Virus record (IMG/VR): IMGVR_UViG_3300030107_003717
Location: 1 to 25,162 of that record
Strand: one strand, 5' to 3'
Length of the DNA: 25,162 nucleotides
Source: a virus
In this document: positions 13,075 to 21,570 of the stretch, piece by piece
Numbering within the stretch: position 1 is the stretch's first letter
Layout of the letters: each line of letters starts with the position of its first letter
The notes under the pieces: model-generated
Told to the model about the DNA's origin: nothing
What the model saw: the letters and a program-made list of their open reading frames with translations, nothing else
Database searches by the model: none
Position numbers and translations under genes: made by a program

Positions 13075-13132
13075 TGACTATACTGTATATGGTGGTATCT
13101 TACCCTATAGTTACACATAAACAACCCTAGAT
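13075..13132. promoter_or_regulatory. Divergent promoter/operator region
   Basis: These 58 bp separate the leftward helicase from the rightward ribbon-helix-helix and primase genes. An 11-bp palindrome, TATAC-T-GTATA, lies at 13079-13089. On the plus strand TTGACT, a 16-bp spacer and TATCTT form a possible promoter; on the minus strand TTGTTT, 16 bp and TAAGAT is a weaker option. The palindrome overlaps the plus-strand promoter spacer, as expected for repression by a dimer, and the adjacent ribbon-helix-helix protein is the obvious candidate. Confidence 0.5.
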
Positions 13133-13276
13133 ATGGAACAAGAGCAAACATTAAAGACAATTAATATTCAACTCTCGCAGGGTCAGATAAAATGGCTTGA
13201 TGACAATAAAGGGTCTGAATCAAGATCCTGTTTACTCAGATTAATAGTTTCTGAAAGAATGGAGCAGGCTGCATAA
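13133..13276 (+). CDS. Ribbon-helix-helix DNA-binding protein
   Basis: A 47-residue protein from ATG 13133 to TAA 13274-13276. TINIQLSQ (9-16) fits the N-terminal DNA-contacting strand. QIKWLDDN (18-25) fits the first helix and SRSCLLRLIVSERMEQ (30-45) the second, the CopG/Arc pattern with a Gly-Ser turn between. These proteins bind palindromic operators as dimers of dimers. It is 2 bp before the primase gene and next to a palindrome in the divergent promoter, so an autoregulator of early genes is likely. Too short for certain assignment, but the strand-helix-turn-helix order is convincing. Confidence 0.65.
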   Translation: MEQEQTLKTINIQLSQGQIKWLDDNKGSESRSCLLRLIVSERMEQAA

Positions 13277-13278
13277 CA

Positions 13279-15342
13279 ATGGATATAAAAGAAGAATTGC
13301 TTGGACTTCCCAAGCACTGGGGTTTTGTTGCCGTTCAAAATAAAAGACCCTATCAAAACGATTGGCAAAATAATCCACTTACTCGCTCTCAGCTATTTAA
13401 AGAGATATCTTCCAAAAAATCTACAGGGATAGGTGTATGCTGTGGTGTTCCCTCAGGTGGTTTATTATTTCTTGACCATGATGGGCCGTCAGCTGCAAAG
13501 ATATTAGGTGAATGGGGGTTTTCTCTTTCATCTCTTCCTCCCTCATGGATGGTCACATCAGGTCGGGTTGGTAGATTTCAAATAATTTATCAAGTTCCAG
13601 AGCAATATTGGTCACAAATAAAAACACGCAAATTTCAGACAGGTGTAAAAGATGAAGATGGTTCTGTTGAGCAGATCGAATTACGTTGGAATGGTACGCA
13701 ATCCATAGTATCTGGGAAACATCCAAAAACTGATGGCTACAGATGGATGGAAAATCGCTCGCCAAGAGATTTAGAAATTGCAGAAGCTCCTGTTGCCATT
13801 ATAGAAAAGATGATGGAGCAAAAGAAAAAGACAAAAACTCCTCAAGTACAAACTCTTAACTCAGATACTGATAAAGCACGTTCACTTCTTCAATCAATAA
13901 ACCCCATACGGCTAGATGATTATGATGCCTGGCTAAAAATCGGCATGGCTGCACATTCAGTTGGGGATAATTCTCTACTCCACGATTGGGAACAATTATC
14001 ACAAAAGAACAGCAAATACCAATCAGGGGAATGTGAAAAAAAATGGCAATCCTTCAAGTCATCTGGGGTTTCTTTAGGTACTCTTCAAAAGTTTGCTTCA
14101 GAAGATGGTTGGACTCCACCACCTAGATATTTCCCCACCTCAATCAAACCAGCAGAAGAATCAACACCAGTTCCTCGTAAATTAGAACAATTAACTTCAC
14201 AGGAACTTATAAACTTTCTTCGCAACCTAAAACAAGAAATTCGATTTAATACTTTTTCTCATTCAATAGAAATGGAGGGCAAAGTTATAAAAAATATTGA
14301 ACTTTTCTACCTCACACTTGCAGAACTTGGTTATAAAGTTCCAAAAGAAATGGCTATTGACTGTCTCCTCAAAGTAGCTCATGAGAATGAATATGATCCA
14401 GTAAAGCTATATCTTGATCACTGCTACAACTCAATCCAACCAACATACATAGATAGACTTGCCTCTACATATCTTCGGCCACAAGATCAAAAACTTAAAG
14501 AACCAACAATATATGATGTGATGCTTAAGTTAACTTTAATAAACGCAGTAAGAAGAGTTTATATTCCAGGTTGCAAACATGATTCGGCAACTGTCCTTCA
14601 AGGTTCTCAAGGTATAAAGAAATCATCATTTTGGCAAACTCTCTTCGGCCCTTTCTTCTCAGATGCCCTCGGTGATATTTCTTCAAAAGATGATCTTTTA
14701 GTCCTCCACCGTTCATGGGGTATGGAATGGTCAGAAATTGATGGCGTAACATCTAGAAAACACGCTGGAACAGTAAAAGCCTTTCTATCAAGATCTACAG
14801 ACCTGCTTAGAGTGCCTTATGGTAAAGCAGTTGAAGAATGGCCAAGAAGAGGAATTATTGTTGGATCAACTAATAAAGAGTCAGGTTTGCTTATAGATGA
14901 TACAGGCAACCGAAGATTTCACATAATCCCCTGCACTACAAAATCAATAGACCTTGATTCCTTACAACTAGAAAGAGACAGTATTTGGTCGGCTGCGGTT
15001 CATGCCTTTAAAAATAAAGAATCACATTTTCTCTCTTACGAACAGGAAAATCAAATTGAAAAAGAAAATCTTGGTTACATGGTTGATTCTCCTTGGCTTT
15101 CGGTAATAACCAAATATTTAAATGATCCTTCTAATGCCGTAAAGGATATAACAATTGAGCTTCTTTTATCTGAAGCAATAGAAAAACCTGTTGAAAGACA
15201 AACTAAATCTGATACGATGACTGTCTCATCTATTCTTAAATCATTACACTATGAACGTAAAAGGAAACGAATAGAGGGAACACCTAAATGGGTGTGGTTC
15301 TCACCTGTTCTCACCTCTGTTCTCACTACTGGGAACGGTTAA
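13279..15342 (+). CDS. Prim-pol/VapE-like replication protein (primase-helicase)
   Basis: A 687-residue multidomain replication protein. Residues 5-175 form an archaeo-eukaryotic prim-pol domain: LFLDHDG (64-69, metal-binding Asp66 and Asp68), TSGRVGRF (93-100) and SIVSGKHP with His148. Residues 200-280 match the PriCT-2 accessory domain. Residues 405-560 are a VapE-type P-loop ATPase: GSQGIKKSS (442-450) as Walker A, EWSEID (483-488) as acidic Walker B region and STNKES...GNRRF (530-546) as sensor. The C-terminal 90 residues are basic and may be a DNA-binding winged helix. The protein is expected to prime and unwind phage DNA. The gene's last 67 bp carry five repeats of the adjacent iteron array. 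Confidence 0.88.
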   Translation: MDIKEELLGLPKHWGFVAVQNKRPYQNDWQNNPLTRSQLFKEISSKKSTGIGVCCGVPSGGLLFLDHDGPSAAKILGEWGFSLSSLPPSWMVTSGRVGRFQIIYQVPEQYWSQIKTRKFQTGVKDEDGSVEQIELRWNGTQSIVSGKHPKTDGYRWMENRSPRDLEIAEAPVAIIEKMMEQKKKTKTPQVQTLNSDTDKARSLLQSINPIRLDDYDAWLKIGMAAHSVGDNSLLHDWEQLSQKNSKYQSGECEKKWQSFKSSGVSLGTLQKFASEDGWTPPPRYFPTSIKPAEESTPVPRKLEQLTSQELINFLRNLKQEIRFNTFSHSIEMEGKVIKNIELFYLTLAELGYKVPKEMAIDCLLKVAHENEYDPVKLYLDHCYNSIQPTYIDRLASTYLRPQDQKLKEPTIYDVMLKLTLINAVRRVYIPGCKHDSATVLQGSQGIKKSSFWQTLFGPFFSDALGDISSKDDLLVLHRSWGMEWSEIDGVTSRKHAGTVKAFLSRSTDLLRVPYGKAVEEWPRRGIIVGSTNKESGLLIDDTGNRRFHIIPCTTKSIDLDSLQLERDSIWSAAVHAFKNKESHFLSYEQENQIEKENLGYMVDSPWLSVITKYLNDPSNAVKDITIELLLSEAIEKPVERQTKSDTMTVSSILKSLHYERKRKRIEGTPKWVWFSPVLTSVLTTGNG

Positions 15343-15489
15343 AACGCCCTCTGTCACTAACTTATATATATATGTTCTCTATGTTCTCTATGTTTTATAT
15401 ATAAATATAATAATAGGTAATATAGGGTTGATATAAGGGTTAGGTAAGTCTTAAGTACTTCTGGGAACACTTGGGAACGTGGGAACACC
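15276..15489. other. Candidate replication origin: ten GRGAAC iterons flanking an AT-rich core
   Basis: Ten copies of a G[AG]GAAC element lie within 214 bp. Five are on the plus strand (GGGAAC at 15276, 15331, 15463, 15473 and 15481) and five on the minus (GTTCTC at 15297, 15307, 15319, 15374 and 15383). Flanks extend the match: GGGAACACC occurs twice, and GGTTCTCACC and TGTTCTCACC are neighbours. Between 15361 and 15440 is an AT-only or nearly so core with 9-bp direct repeats TATGTTCTC. Iterons beside an AT-rich unwinding stretch, directly after a primase-helicase gene, is the layout of a replication origin. Seen in the sequence; the role is inferred. Confidence 0.6.
15371..15397 (+). repeat. 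Three 9-bp tandem repeats TATGTTCTC/TATGTTTTA
   Basis: Units at 15371-15379 and 15380-15388 are identical, and 15389-15397 differs at two positions. They contain two of the ten iteron cores and run directly into an AT-only stretch, so they form the boundary between the iterons and the AT-rich core of the candidate origin. Confidence 0.7.
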
Positions 15490-15547
15490 TCTCAGTCTTA
15501 AATGAGTCTTATTTTGTTATTTTTTAATACTGAACTACTATGGGCTT

Positions 15548-16747
15548 ATGACTTCAATTAATGATTTACAAAACGATCATAAAAATGCTCGTAAGCGTAC
15601 TGATCGTTCCTCAAAACTTATAAAAGAATCACTCCAAAAATTTGGTGCTGCAAGATCAATTGTGATAGACGAAAACAACAGAATACTTGCAGGCAATGGA
15701 ACAATCGCTGGTGCAAAGGCAGCAGGGATAAAAAATCTTAAAGTTATTGAAACTGATGGTAATGAAATTATTGCTGTAAAAAGAGTTGGGCTTTCAGAAG
15801 ATGAAAAGGTTGGGCTTGCTCTTGCAGATAATAGAACCTCCGACCTTTCAGAATGGGATATAAATATGCTTGAACAATTAAGCCAAGAACATGACCTCAA
15901 CCCCTGGTTTGACAATGATGATTTAAAAGAATTACTTGGAGAGACAGAAGTATTACCAGCAGAAGGTTTAACAGATCCTGATGAAGTTCCAGAAGTTCCA
16001 AAAGAACCAATAACAAAATTAGGTGATATATGGCAGCTCGGTAATCATAAAGTACTTTGTGGAGACTCAACTGATCAAAACCAACTGCAGCCTTTGATGC
16101 AAGATGAACTGGCTAATTTATGGTTGACCGATCCTCCTTATAATGTCAATTATGAAGGTAAAACTAGTGATAAATTAAAAATACAAAACGATCAGTTAAA
16201 TGATAATGAGTTTAGACAATTTCTAGCATCAGCCTATATTGTTGCTCATCAATATTTAAATGAAGGAGCTTCTTTTTATATTTGGCATGCCGATTCAGAA
16301 GGTTATAACTTCAGAGGTGCAGCACACGATGCAAACCTGCAAGTAAGACAATGCCTTATTTGGGTAAAATCTTCAATGGTTATGGGTCGTCAAGATTATC
16401 ATTGGCAGCATGAACCCTGTCTTTATGGTTGGAAAAAAGGAGCATCTCATTTTTGGAACGCTGACCGAAAACAAACAACAGTTTTAAAATTTGATAGACC
16501 AAACCGTAATAAAGAACATCCAACAATGAAACCTGTTGATCTTTTTCAATATCAAATTACAAATTCTTCTAAACCAGGTGATATTATTCTTGACACTTTT
16601 GGTGGTTCTGGCACAACTTTGATCGCAGCAGAAAGAATACAAAGACAAGCACGACTTGTTGAACTTGATCCAAAATATTGCGATGTAATAGTTAAAAGGT
16701 GGGAGGATTTTACAGGTAACAAAGCAAAACTTGTATCATCTAATTAA
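15548..16747 (+). CDS. ParB-like/DNA methyltransferase fusion
   Basis: A 399-residue protein. Residues 1-130 are a ParB/sulfiredoxin-like N-terminal domain, with ILAGNGTIAGAKAAG (47-61) as the nucleotide-binding-like loop and ADNRTSDLSEWD (93-104) after it. Residues 155-395 are an N6/N4 methyltransferase: TDPPYN (194-199) is motif IV, HPTMKP (324-329) a conserved loop, and TFGGSG (350-355) SAM-binding motif I, so again motif IV precedes motif I. DPPY favours adenine methylation. Such fusions occur in many tailed phages just before the terminase. No restriction partner is adjacent. The stop overlaps the small terminase start (TAATG). Confidence 0.87.
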   Translation: MTSINDLQNDHKNARKRTDRSSKLIKESLQKFGAARSIVIDENNRILAGNGTIAGAKAAGIKNLKVIETDGNEIIAVKRVGLSEDEKVGLALADNRTSDLSEWDINMLEQLSQEHDLNPWFDNDDLKELLGETEVLPAEGLTDPDEVPEVPKEPITKLGDIWQLGNHKVLCGDSTDQNQLQPLMQDELANLWLTDPPYNVNYEGKTSDKLKIQNDQLNDNEFRQFLASAYIVAHQYLNEGASFYIWHADSEGYNFRGAAHDANLQVRQCLIWVKSSMVMGRQDYHWQHEPCLYGWKKGASHFWNADRKQTTVLKFDRPNRNKEHPTMKPVDLFQYQITNSSKPGDIILDTFGGSGTTLIAAERIQRQARLVELDPKYCDVIVKRWEDFTGNKAKLVSSN

Positions 16748-17067
16748 TGGGTAAAAAAGGATCAAAAGCTGAAACAATAATTAGGTCACAGAAGTTTGCT
16801 CGTATTATCGCAAATGGTGGCCGCAGATCCGACTGTGTTCGTTATGCAGCCGAGAACTGGGGGGTGGGTGAAAGAGCCTGTTGTAAATATATAAACATAG
16901 CTAGGGAAGAATTAAAGAAGGATTGGGATATGGAAAGACCCCAGATGGTGGCTGATCTTTTAGCGCAATGTAGCACCTTACAGATGGAGGCTAGAAAGGC
17001 TGGTCATTATCACATTGCTCTTGGTGCAATCAATACAGCAGCCAAACTTGCACAAATTGTTTCGTGA
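16747..17067 (+). CDS. Terminase small subunit
   Basis: A 106-residue protein between the methyltransferase and the large terminase, overlapping both (TAATG before, GTGA after). The N-terminal half is basic with a helix-turn-helix pattern (VRYAAENWGVGERACCKYINIA), fitting a subunit that recognises the packaging site. The C-terminal part (LLAQCSTLQMEARKAGHYHIALGAINTAAKLAQI) is helical and fits oligomerisation. Assignment rests mainly on size, fold pattern and position, since these proteins diverge strongly. Confidence 0.8.
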   Translation: MGKKGSKAETIIRSQKFARIIANGGRRSDCVRYAAENWGVGERACCKYINIAREELKKDWDMERPQMVADLLAQCSTLQMEARKAGHYHIALGAINTAAKLAQIVS

Positions 17068-18410
17068 GTATTTTAGATACGGCAAGACCAGGGAATGTTT
17101 TATATCAGATCGGTGCTTATGATATACCGACAGCAAATGAAGCAATAAAGCGTATCAATCAAGACTTACTTCCGCATCAATCAAAATTTTGTGACGACCT
17201 CGACCATAGAAAACTTGCTCTGGTCTGTGGCTTCGGTGCTGGTAAAACTCACGCACTAATCTCAAAATCTTGCATACTGGCAGCACTTAATGTTGGTCAT
17301 GTTTCTGCAATTTTTGAACCGACTGCGCCAATGCTCAGAGATATTTTGCAGAGAACAATGAATGAACTGCTAGATCAATGGCAAATACCTTTTTCGTTTA
17401 GAGCATCACCATTACCTGAGTACAATTTAGAATTTGCAGAAGGCACTCATACAATCTTGCTTAGAACAATGCTTACATATCAAAGATTAAGAGGCCAAAA
17501 CTTATGTGCAGTGGGATTTGATGAGGCAGATACTGTTCCCAAACGTGACGCAGAGCAAGCAATGAATATGGCACTGGCAAGACTTAGATCAGGTAATGTT
17601 CAGCAATTCTATGCAACAACAACTCCCGAAGGTCATGGATGGGCATTTGAAACCTTTGAAAAAAATAAAAAATCAGACACAGGATTGATCCAGGCAAAGA
17701 CAAAAGATAACCCTTTTCTTCCCGACAATTTTATTCAATCTCTTGAGGAAAATTATCCACCGCAGCTAATCAAGGCTTATCTTCTTGGTCAATGGGTCAA
17801 CCTCACAAGCGGTCAGGTTTATGACCGTTTTAATCGTAATGACCATGTAATTAATCAAATACCGTTTGATATAAAGATGGAGGTATTAAGAATCGGTGTG
17901 GACTTTAACGTGATGAACTGCAATGCCGTGGTTGGTGTCAAGTCTGGAGACAAGTTATTTATCATAGATGAAATATCAAAACAAAATGATACAGATGCGT
18001 TGGCACAGGAAATTAAAAGACGCTACCCTTCAAACAGAATATTAGTTTATCCAGACGCAAGTGGTTCAGCACGTTCAACGATCAATGCTTCAAAAACAGA
18101 CATCGCAATACTCGAAAGTTACGGCTTCAGTTCAATGGCTCTCAAGAGCAATCCCTTTATCAAAGATCGAGTTGCAACCGTCAATGCGTTACTACAAAAC
18201 GGAAAAGGGGAAAGACGTTTGGCGATTCATGCCCGTTGCACTCGTTTAATCGAGTGTCTTGAGTTGCAGAGTTACGATGAAAAGACAGGCGATCCTGACA
18301 AACAGAATGGATATGATCACCATGTGGATGCGTTAGGATATTTAATTTATCGTGAATTTAATATTCTTTATGGTAGAACAGGCAAGCCAACTGGTATTAG
18401 AATATATTAA
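17064..18410 (+). CDS. terL: Terminase large subunit
   Basis: A 448-residue packaging motor with ATPase and nuclease halves. It starts at GTG 17064, overlapping the previous stop. Walker A is GFGAGKT (56-62), Walker B GFDEAD (151-156) with Asp153/Glu154, and TTTPEG (185-190) is the coupling motif. The RNase H-like nuclease has Asp280 in GVDFN, Asp331 in YPDASG, and Asp422 in HHVDALGY, the full acidic triad. It is close to the typical length for this family. It cuts concatemers and drives DNA into the prohead through the portal, encoded next. Confidence 0.95.
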   Translation: MSILDTARPGNVLYQIGAYDIPTANEAIKRINQDLLPHQSKFCDDLDHRKLALVCGFGAGKTHALISKSCILAALNVGHVSAIFEPTAPMLRDILQRTMNELLDQWQIPFSFRASPLPEYNLEFAEGTHTILLRTMLTYQRLRGQNLCAVGFDEADTVPKRDAEQAMNMALARLRSGNVQQFYATTTPEGHGWAFETFEKNKKSDTGLIQAKTKDNPFLPDNFIQSLEENYPPQLIKAYLLGQWVNLTSGQVYDRFNRNDHVINQIPFDIKMEVLRIGVDFNVMNCNAVVGVKSGDKLFIIDEISKQNDTDALAQEIKRRYPSNRILVYPDASGSARSTINASKTDIAILESYGFSSMALKSNPFIKDRVATVNALLQNGKGERRLAIHARCTRLIECLELQSYDEKTGDPDKQNGYDHHVDALGYLIYREFNILYGRTGKPTGIRIY

Positions 18411-18436
18411 AAGTAATGGTACTATGAGGAAAAACC

Positions 18437-19831
18437 GTGTATAGCTCTCTGAATATTTACAATCAGCCTGTAACACTAGCTCCTACAACGGTTGCAAGTC
18501 CTAATGCTGCCTATCAGAGGATGGCAAATTTCTGGGGTTTGGTTGAAGATTTGAAAGAGGGAACATATAAAATTAGAAGTGAACATAGAAAATACCTCCC
18601 ACAAGAGAGCAGAGAAACTGATGATTCATATGACGTTAGATTAAGTAGATCAACAGTAGTGCCATATTTGCAGCGTATTGAGAAGATGTTGTCAGGTATG
18701 CTGGTCAGAAAACCTATCAGACTTGATGATGTATCTGATTTAGTTAGAGAGCAGTTATTTGATGTTGACCTTGAGGGTAATGATCTTAATGTCTGGTTAT
18801 ATCAAACAGCAAGAGTAGCTATTTCTTTTGGTCATGTTGGTGTTCTTGTTGATGCACCAAAAGATGGAGAAAAGGCAAGGCCATACTGGGTTACATATGC
18901 CCCTAAAGATATTCTTGGTTGGAGAACAGAAATTGTTGATGGTGTAAGAAAATTAACGCAGTTGCGATTAATGGAACAGGTTGTTGAATCTGATGGTAAA
19001 TATGGAGAGAAGACTGTAAAACAGATTAGAGTGCTTGAGCCTGGTAGATATGAAATCCATAGAAAAAACAATAAAGGTGAATATAAATTACATGACGAGG
19101 GAGAAATGAGTATTAAGGATAAGATTCCTTTCTCTGTTGCATATTCAAACAGGGTGGGAATGTATGAATCACGCAGTCCTTTGTATGACATAGCAGAACT
19201 AAATCTCAAACATTACCAGATACAGAGTGATCTTGATAATATTCTTCATATCAGTTCTGTTCCATTACTCGCAGTCTTTGGTTATCCAAATGCAGATGAG
19301 ATAACAACAGGGCCGAATGAAGCTTTATCTTTACCACCTGAATCAAGAATGGAATATGTCAGCCCATCGGGTGACAGTTATGACAGCCAATTCACAAGAT
19401 TAAAGGATATTGCAGATCAAATAAATACATTGTCATTAGCAGCAGTATTGGGCCAGAAGTTGGTGGGTGAGTCAGCCGAGGCCAAGCGAATAGACCGTTC
19501 ACAGAATGACAGCACAATGATGGTCATTGCCCAACAGATGCAAGATTTGATTGATAACTGTCTTAAGTTTCATAGTGAATATCTAAATGAACCTAATGCT
19601 GGTAGCAGTTTTGTTAATAGAGATTTTGTAACCGCAAGATTAGAACCACAAGAGATTCAATCATTACTTGCATTATTTACTGCTGGAACTATCAGCCAGG
19701 AAACATTACTCACACAGTTAAGCAGTGGTGAGATTCTTGGTGATGATTTTGATGTAGAGGAAGAAGTTGAGGCAACACAGTCTGGTGGATTGATCGAAAT
19801 GGAAGCCCCAACTCAAATAGATGAATCATAA
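18437..19831 (+). CDS. Portal protein (DUF4055-like)
   Basis: A 464-residue protein from GTG 18437, preceded by AGGA at a good spacing. Diagnostic features of this portal family are YLP near the N-terminus, MLVRKP, and GHVGVLVDAPKDGEKARPYW followed by ILGWR (central domain). A long helix with LSLAAVLGQKLVGESAEAKRI lies in the C-terminal third, followed by acidic residues. It forms the dodecameric channel at one capsid vertex and binds terminase. It sits between terminase and head-morphogenesis genes as expected. Confidence 0.9.
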   Translation: MYSSLNIYNQPVTLAPTTVASPNAAYQRMANFWGLVEDLKEGTYKIRSEHRKYLPQESRETDDSYDVRLSRSTVVPYLQRIEKMLSGMLVRKPIRLDDVSDLVREQLFDVDLEGNDLNVWLYQTARVAISFGHVGVLVDAPKDGEKARPYWVTYAPKDILGWRTEIVDGVRKLTQLRLMEQVVESDGKYGEKTVKQIRVLEPGRYEIHRKNNKGEYKLHDEGEMSIKDKIPFSVAYSNRVGMYESRSPLYDIAELNLKHYQIQSDLDNILHISSVPLLAVFGYPNADEITTGPNEALSLPPESRMEYVSPSGDSYDSQFTRLKDIADQINTLSLAAVLGQKLVGESAEAKRIDRSQNDSTMMVIAQQMQDLIDNCLKFHSEYLNEPNAGSSFVNRDFVTARLEPQEIQSLLALFTAGTISQETLLTQLSSGEILGDDFDVEEEVEATQSGGLIEMEAPTQIDES

Positions 19832-19834
19832 TAA

Positions 19835-21025
19835 ATGGCAGTTCCAGAGGCTTTCTATCGTGAAGCGATTGATCTGAACAGATACAGCAATAAGGTTCAG
19901 TTTCAAATTGCAAGTCAATTTAATGAAGTAATTTTAGATGTTTTACGAAAGATAAGAGATCTTGAAGGTAACAGCCCGACTACAACTGCAAGACTGCGAT
20001 CAATATTGGCACAGATGGTTGATAGTTTAAAAGGATGGGAAAATGAAAGTGCAGCTTATATGATTGATGAACTGCAAAACTTGGCAGAGTTTCAAGTCGG
20101 TTTTGTTAAGGATCAACTGCAAAGAGTTTTACCAAAAGGGGAGTTTCAGGTAAACACAGTTGCTGTTTCTCCTGACTTTGCAAAATCTATTGTCACAAAA
20201 GATCCGACTGCGATGACAATTAGATTGAGAGATAAAGATGGTGTGTTTCGATCTGCTCAGTTTGCTCTGACGGCAAAAAGAGGATCGGAAATATCATTGC
20301 CAAATGGCAAAAATGTAAAAAAATCATTCAGAGGTATTGCTGAAGATTCTGCTTCAAGACTTTCAAAAGCAATCAGACTTGGTGTTTTAGAAGGTGAATC
20401 TTTACCAAAGATTGTAAGAAGGTTAAAAGGGCCAAACCTTAGATTTAATGCCAAACCACAGAATGCAATTGCATTGAACTCTGCATTGAAAAACTCAGAG
20501 GGGATGCTTTTATCTAATAAACAAATCCAAACTGTTGTAAGAACAACTGTAAACCAGGTTCAAAATGCAGCGAGTCAAGCGGTGTATGCAGCAAACAAAG
20601 ATATAACAGGCAGATATCAATATGTGGCAACACTTGATGCAAGGACAAGTTCTATCTGTCAAAGATTAGATGGTCAATTGTTTAGATATGATCAAGGCCC
20701 TGTTCCTCCACAACATTTCAACTGCCGATCAACTACCGTACCTGTTATTGATGACGATGATTTAGCAAAAACTTTCCCCAATACAAGACCAAGTGCAACA
20801 GGCCGTGTTCCTCAAGATACAAACTATGCAAACTGGTTAAAAGACAACCCTGATTTACAAGACAAGGTATTAGGAAAAAAGAAAAGATATTTTAATTTTT
20901 TGATGAGTCCTAAAAGAGGAACAAAACAACTTAACGCCACAAATGCTCTAAAAAAAATTATCCGTGAAGATGGAACAGAGCTAACATTAAAAGAACTAGC
21001 TGCAAAATATAAAGATGCCAATTAA
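19835..21025 (+). CDS. Head morphogenesis protein (Mu F / SPP1 gp7-like)
   Basis: A 396-residue minor head protein. The C-terminal domain has the family hallmark: [19 protein letters not shown] (265-283) with Cys275, then [11 protein letters not shown] (289-299) with His294, Asn296 and Cys297. The N-terminal half is helical. These proteins associate with the portal and are needed to assemble or fill the head. The Lys-rich end leads directly into an overlapping 49-residue gene. Family identity is clear, but the exact role differs among phages. Confidence 0.88.
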   Translation: MAVPEAFYREAIDLNRYSNKVQFQIASQFNEVILDVLRKIRDLEGNSPTTTARLRSILAQMVDSLKGWENESAAYMIDELQNLAEFQVGFVKDQLQRVLPKGEFQVNTVAVSPDFAKSIVTKDPTAMTIRLRDKDGVFRSAQFALTAKRGSEISLPNGKNVKKSFRGIAEDSASRLSKAIRLGVLEGESLPKIVRRLKGPNLRFNAKPQNAIALNSALKNSEGMLLSNKQIQTVVRTTVNQVQNAASQAVYAANKDITGRYQYVATLDARTSSICQRLDGQLFRYDQGPVPPQHFNCRSTTVPVIDDDDLAKTFPNTRPSATGRVPQDTNYANWLKDNPDLQDKVLGKKKRYFNFLMSPKRGTKQLNATNALKKIIREDGTELTLKELAAKYKDAN

Positions 21026-21164
21026 GAAAGGAAAGTCACAAAAAACAATCACAGGTAATATCAGAATGTTAATGAAAGAAGGTAAATCAAGATCACAGGC
21101 AATTGCGATTGCATTATCTACAGCAGGCAAAAAGAAAACAGCTAAGAAACGTAAAAGGAAGTAA
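21015..21164 (+). CDS. Small basic phage protein
   Basis: A 49-residue protein from ATG 21015 to TAA 21162-21164, overlapping the end of the head gene. It has the recognisable pattern [22 protein letters not shown], then [15 protein letters not shown], which I know from small proteins near phage head genes, where a helix with QAxAIAL is conserved. The tail is nearly all Lys/Arg. A DNA- or capsid-associated role is plausible from the charge, but not shown. Confidence 0.6.
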   Translation: MPIKKGKSQKTITGNIRMLMKEGKSRSQAIAIALSTAGKKKTAKKRKRK

Positions 21165-21189
21165 GATATAAACAGTTACTTGTGTCCTT

Positions 21190-21243
21190 ATGTACGGTAA
21201 GCCAAAAAAAACAAAAAAGATTAAAAAAGGAGGTAAAAAATAA
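21190..21243 (+). CDS. 17-residue Lys/Gly-rich peptide frame
   Basis: The frame runs from ATG 21190 to TAA 21241-21243: MYGKPKKTKKIKKGGKK. Its stop overlaps the ATG of the next gene (TAATG). The 3' part contains AAAGGAGG, the ribosome binding site of the next gene. It fits the overlapping, Lys-rich gene group, but could also be a leader in which only the ribosome binding site matters. Confidence 0.35.
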   Translation: MYGKPKKTKKIKKGGKK

Positions 21244-21353
21244 TGGGATATACATTTAAAGTCCAGACTTACGATGAGTCAAAGCCAAAGGTTGAAAACT
21301 GTGAAGTTAAACCTAAAACAACAAAAAAATCAAAAAAGGTAAAAGGTGACTAG
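21243..21353 (+). CDS. 36-residue small protein
   Basis: Read from ATG 21243 to TAG 21351-21353. MGYTFKVQTYDESKPKVENCEVKPK starts as a beta-like strand and ends in a Lys-rich run. A GGAGG site lies 9 bp before the ATG, the best ribosome binding site of this group, which supports translation. Its last 8 bp overlap the GTG of the following gene. Not recognised as a family. Confidence 0.5.
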   Translation: MGYTFKVQTYDESKPKVENCEVKPKTTKKSKKVKGD

Positions 21354-21570
21354 AAAGTTCAGGCGAGTTGCAAAGGACAAAAAGACAGGTGTTCCCAAAA
21401 AATATCTGTCTGGAGCGAAGAATAAGGGAGCGAAAGCTGCTGAGATCAAGCGAACTGCCGAAGCCTACAAACGTGGTGAAAAAATTGATATAAAAGCTGT
21501 ATCCAAATCAAGAGTTGCCCAAGATGCCACCAAAAAAAAGAAAAAGCGCAAAAAAAACACCAAGCGCTAA
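21346..21570 (+). CDS. Small Lys-rich phage protein (DUF5824-like)
   Basis: A 74-residue protein from GTG 21346, overlapping the previous TAG. The N-terminal pattern RKFRRVAKDKKTGVPKKYLSG, then KGAKAAEIKRTAEAYKRGEKIDIKAV, matches a conserved domain I recall from phage and giant-virus proteins as DUF5824. It ends in a Lys/Arg run encoded in a poly-A stretch. The next gene overlaps it by 47 bp in another frame. Function is unknown. Confidence 0.65.
   Translation: MTRKFRRVAKDKKTGVPKKYLSGAKNKGAKAAEIKRTAEAYKRGEKIDIKAVSKSRVAQDATKKKKKRKKNTKR

Noticed and set aside
14525-14752. Minus-strand frame inside the primase-helicase gene
   Set aside because: Antisense to the Walker A and B region of a long, clearly conserved gene; no ribosome site or neighbours on that strand.
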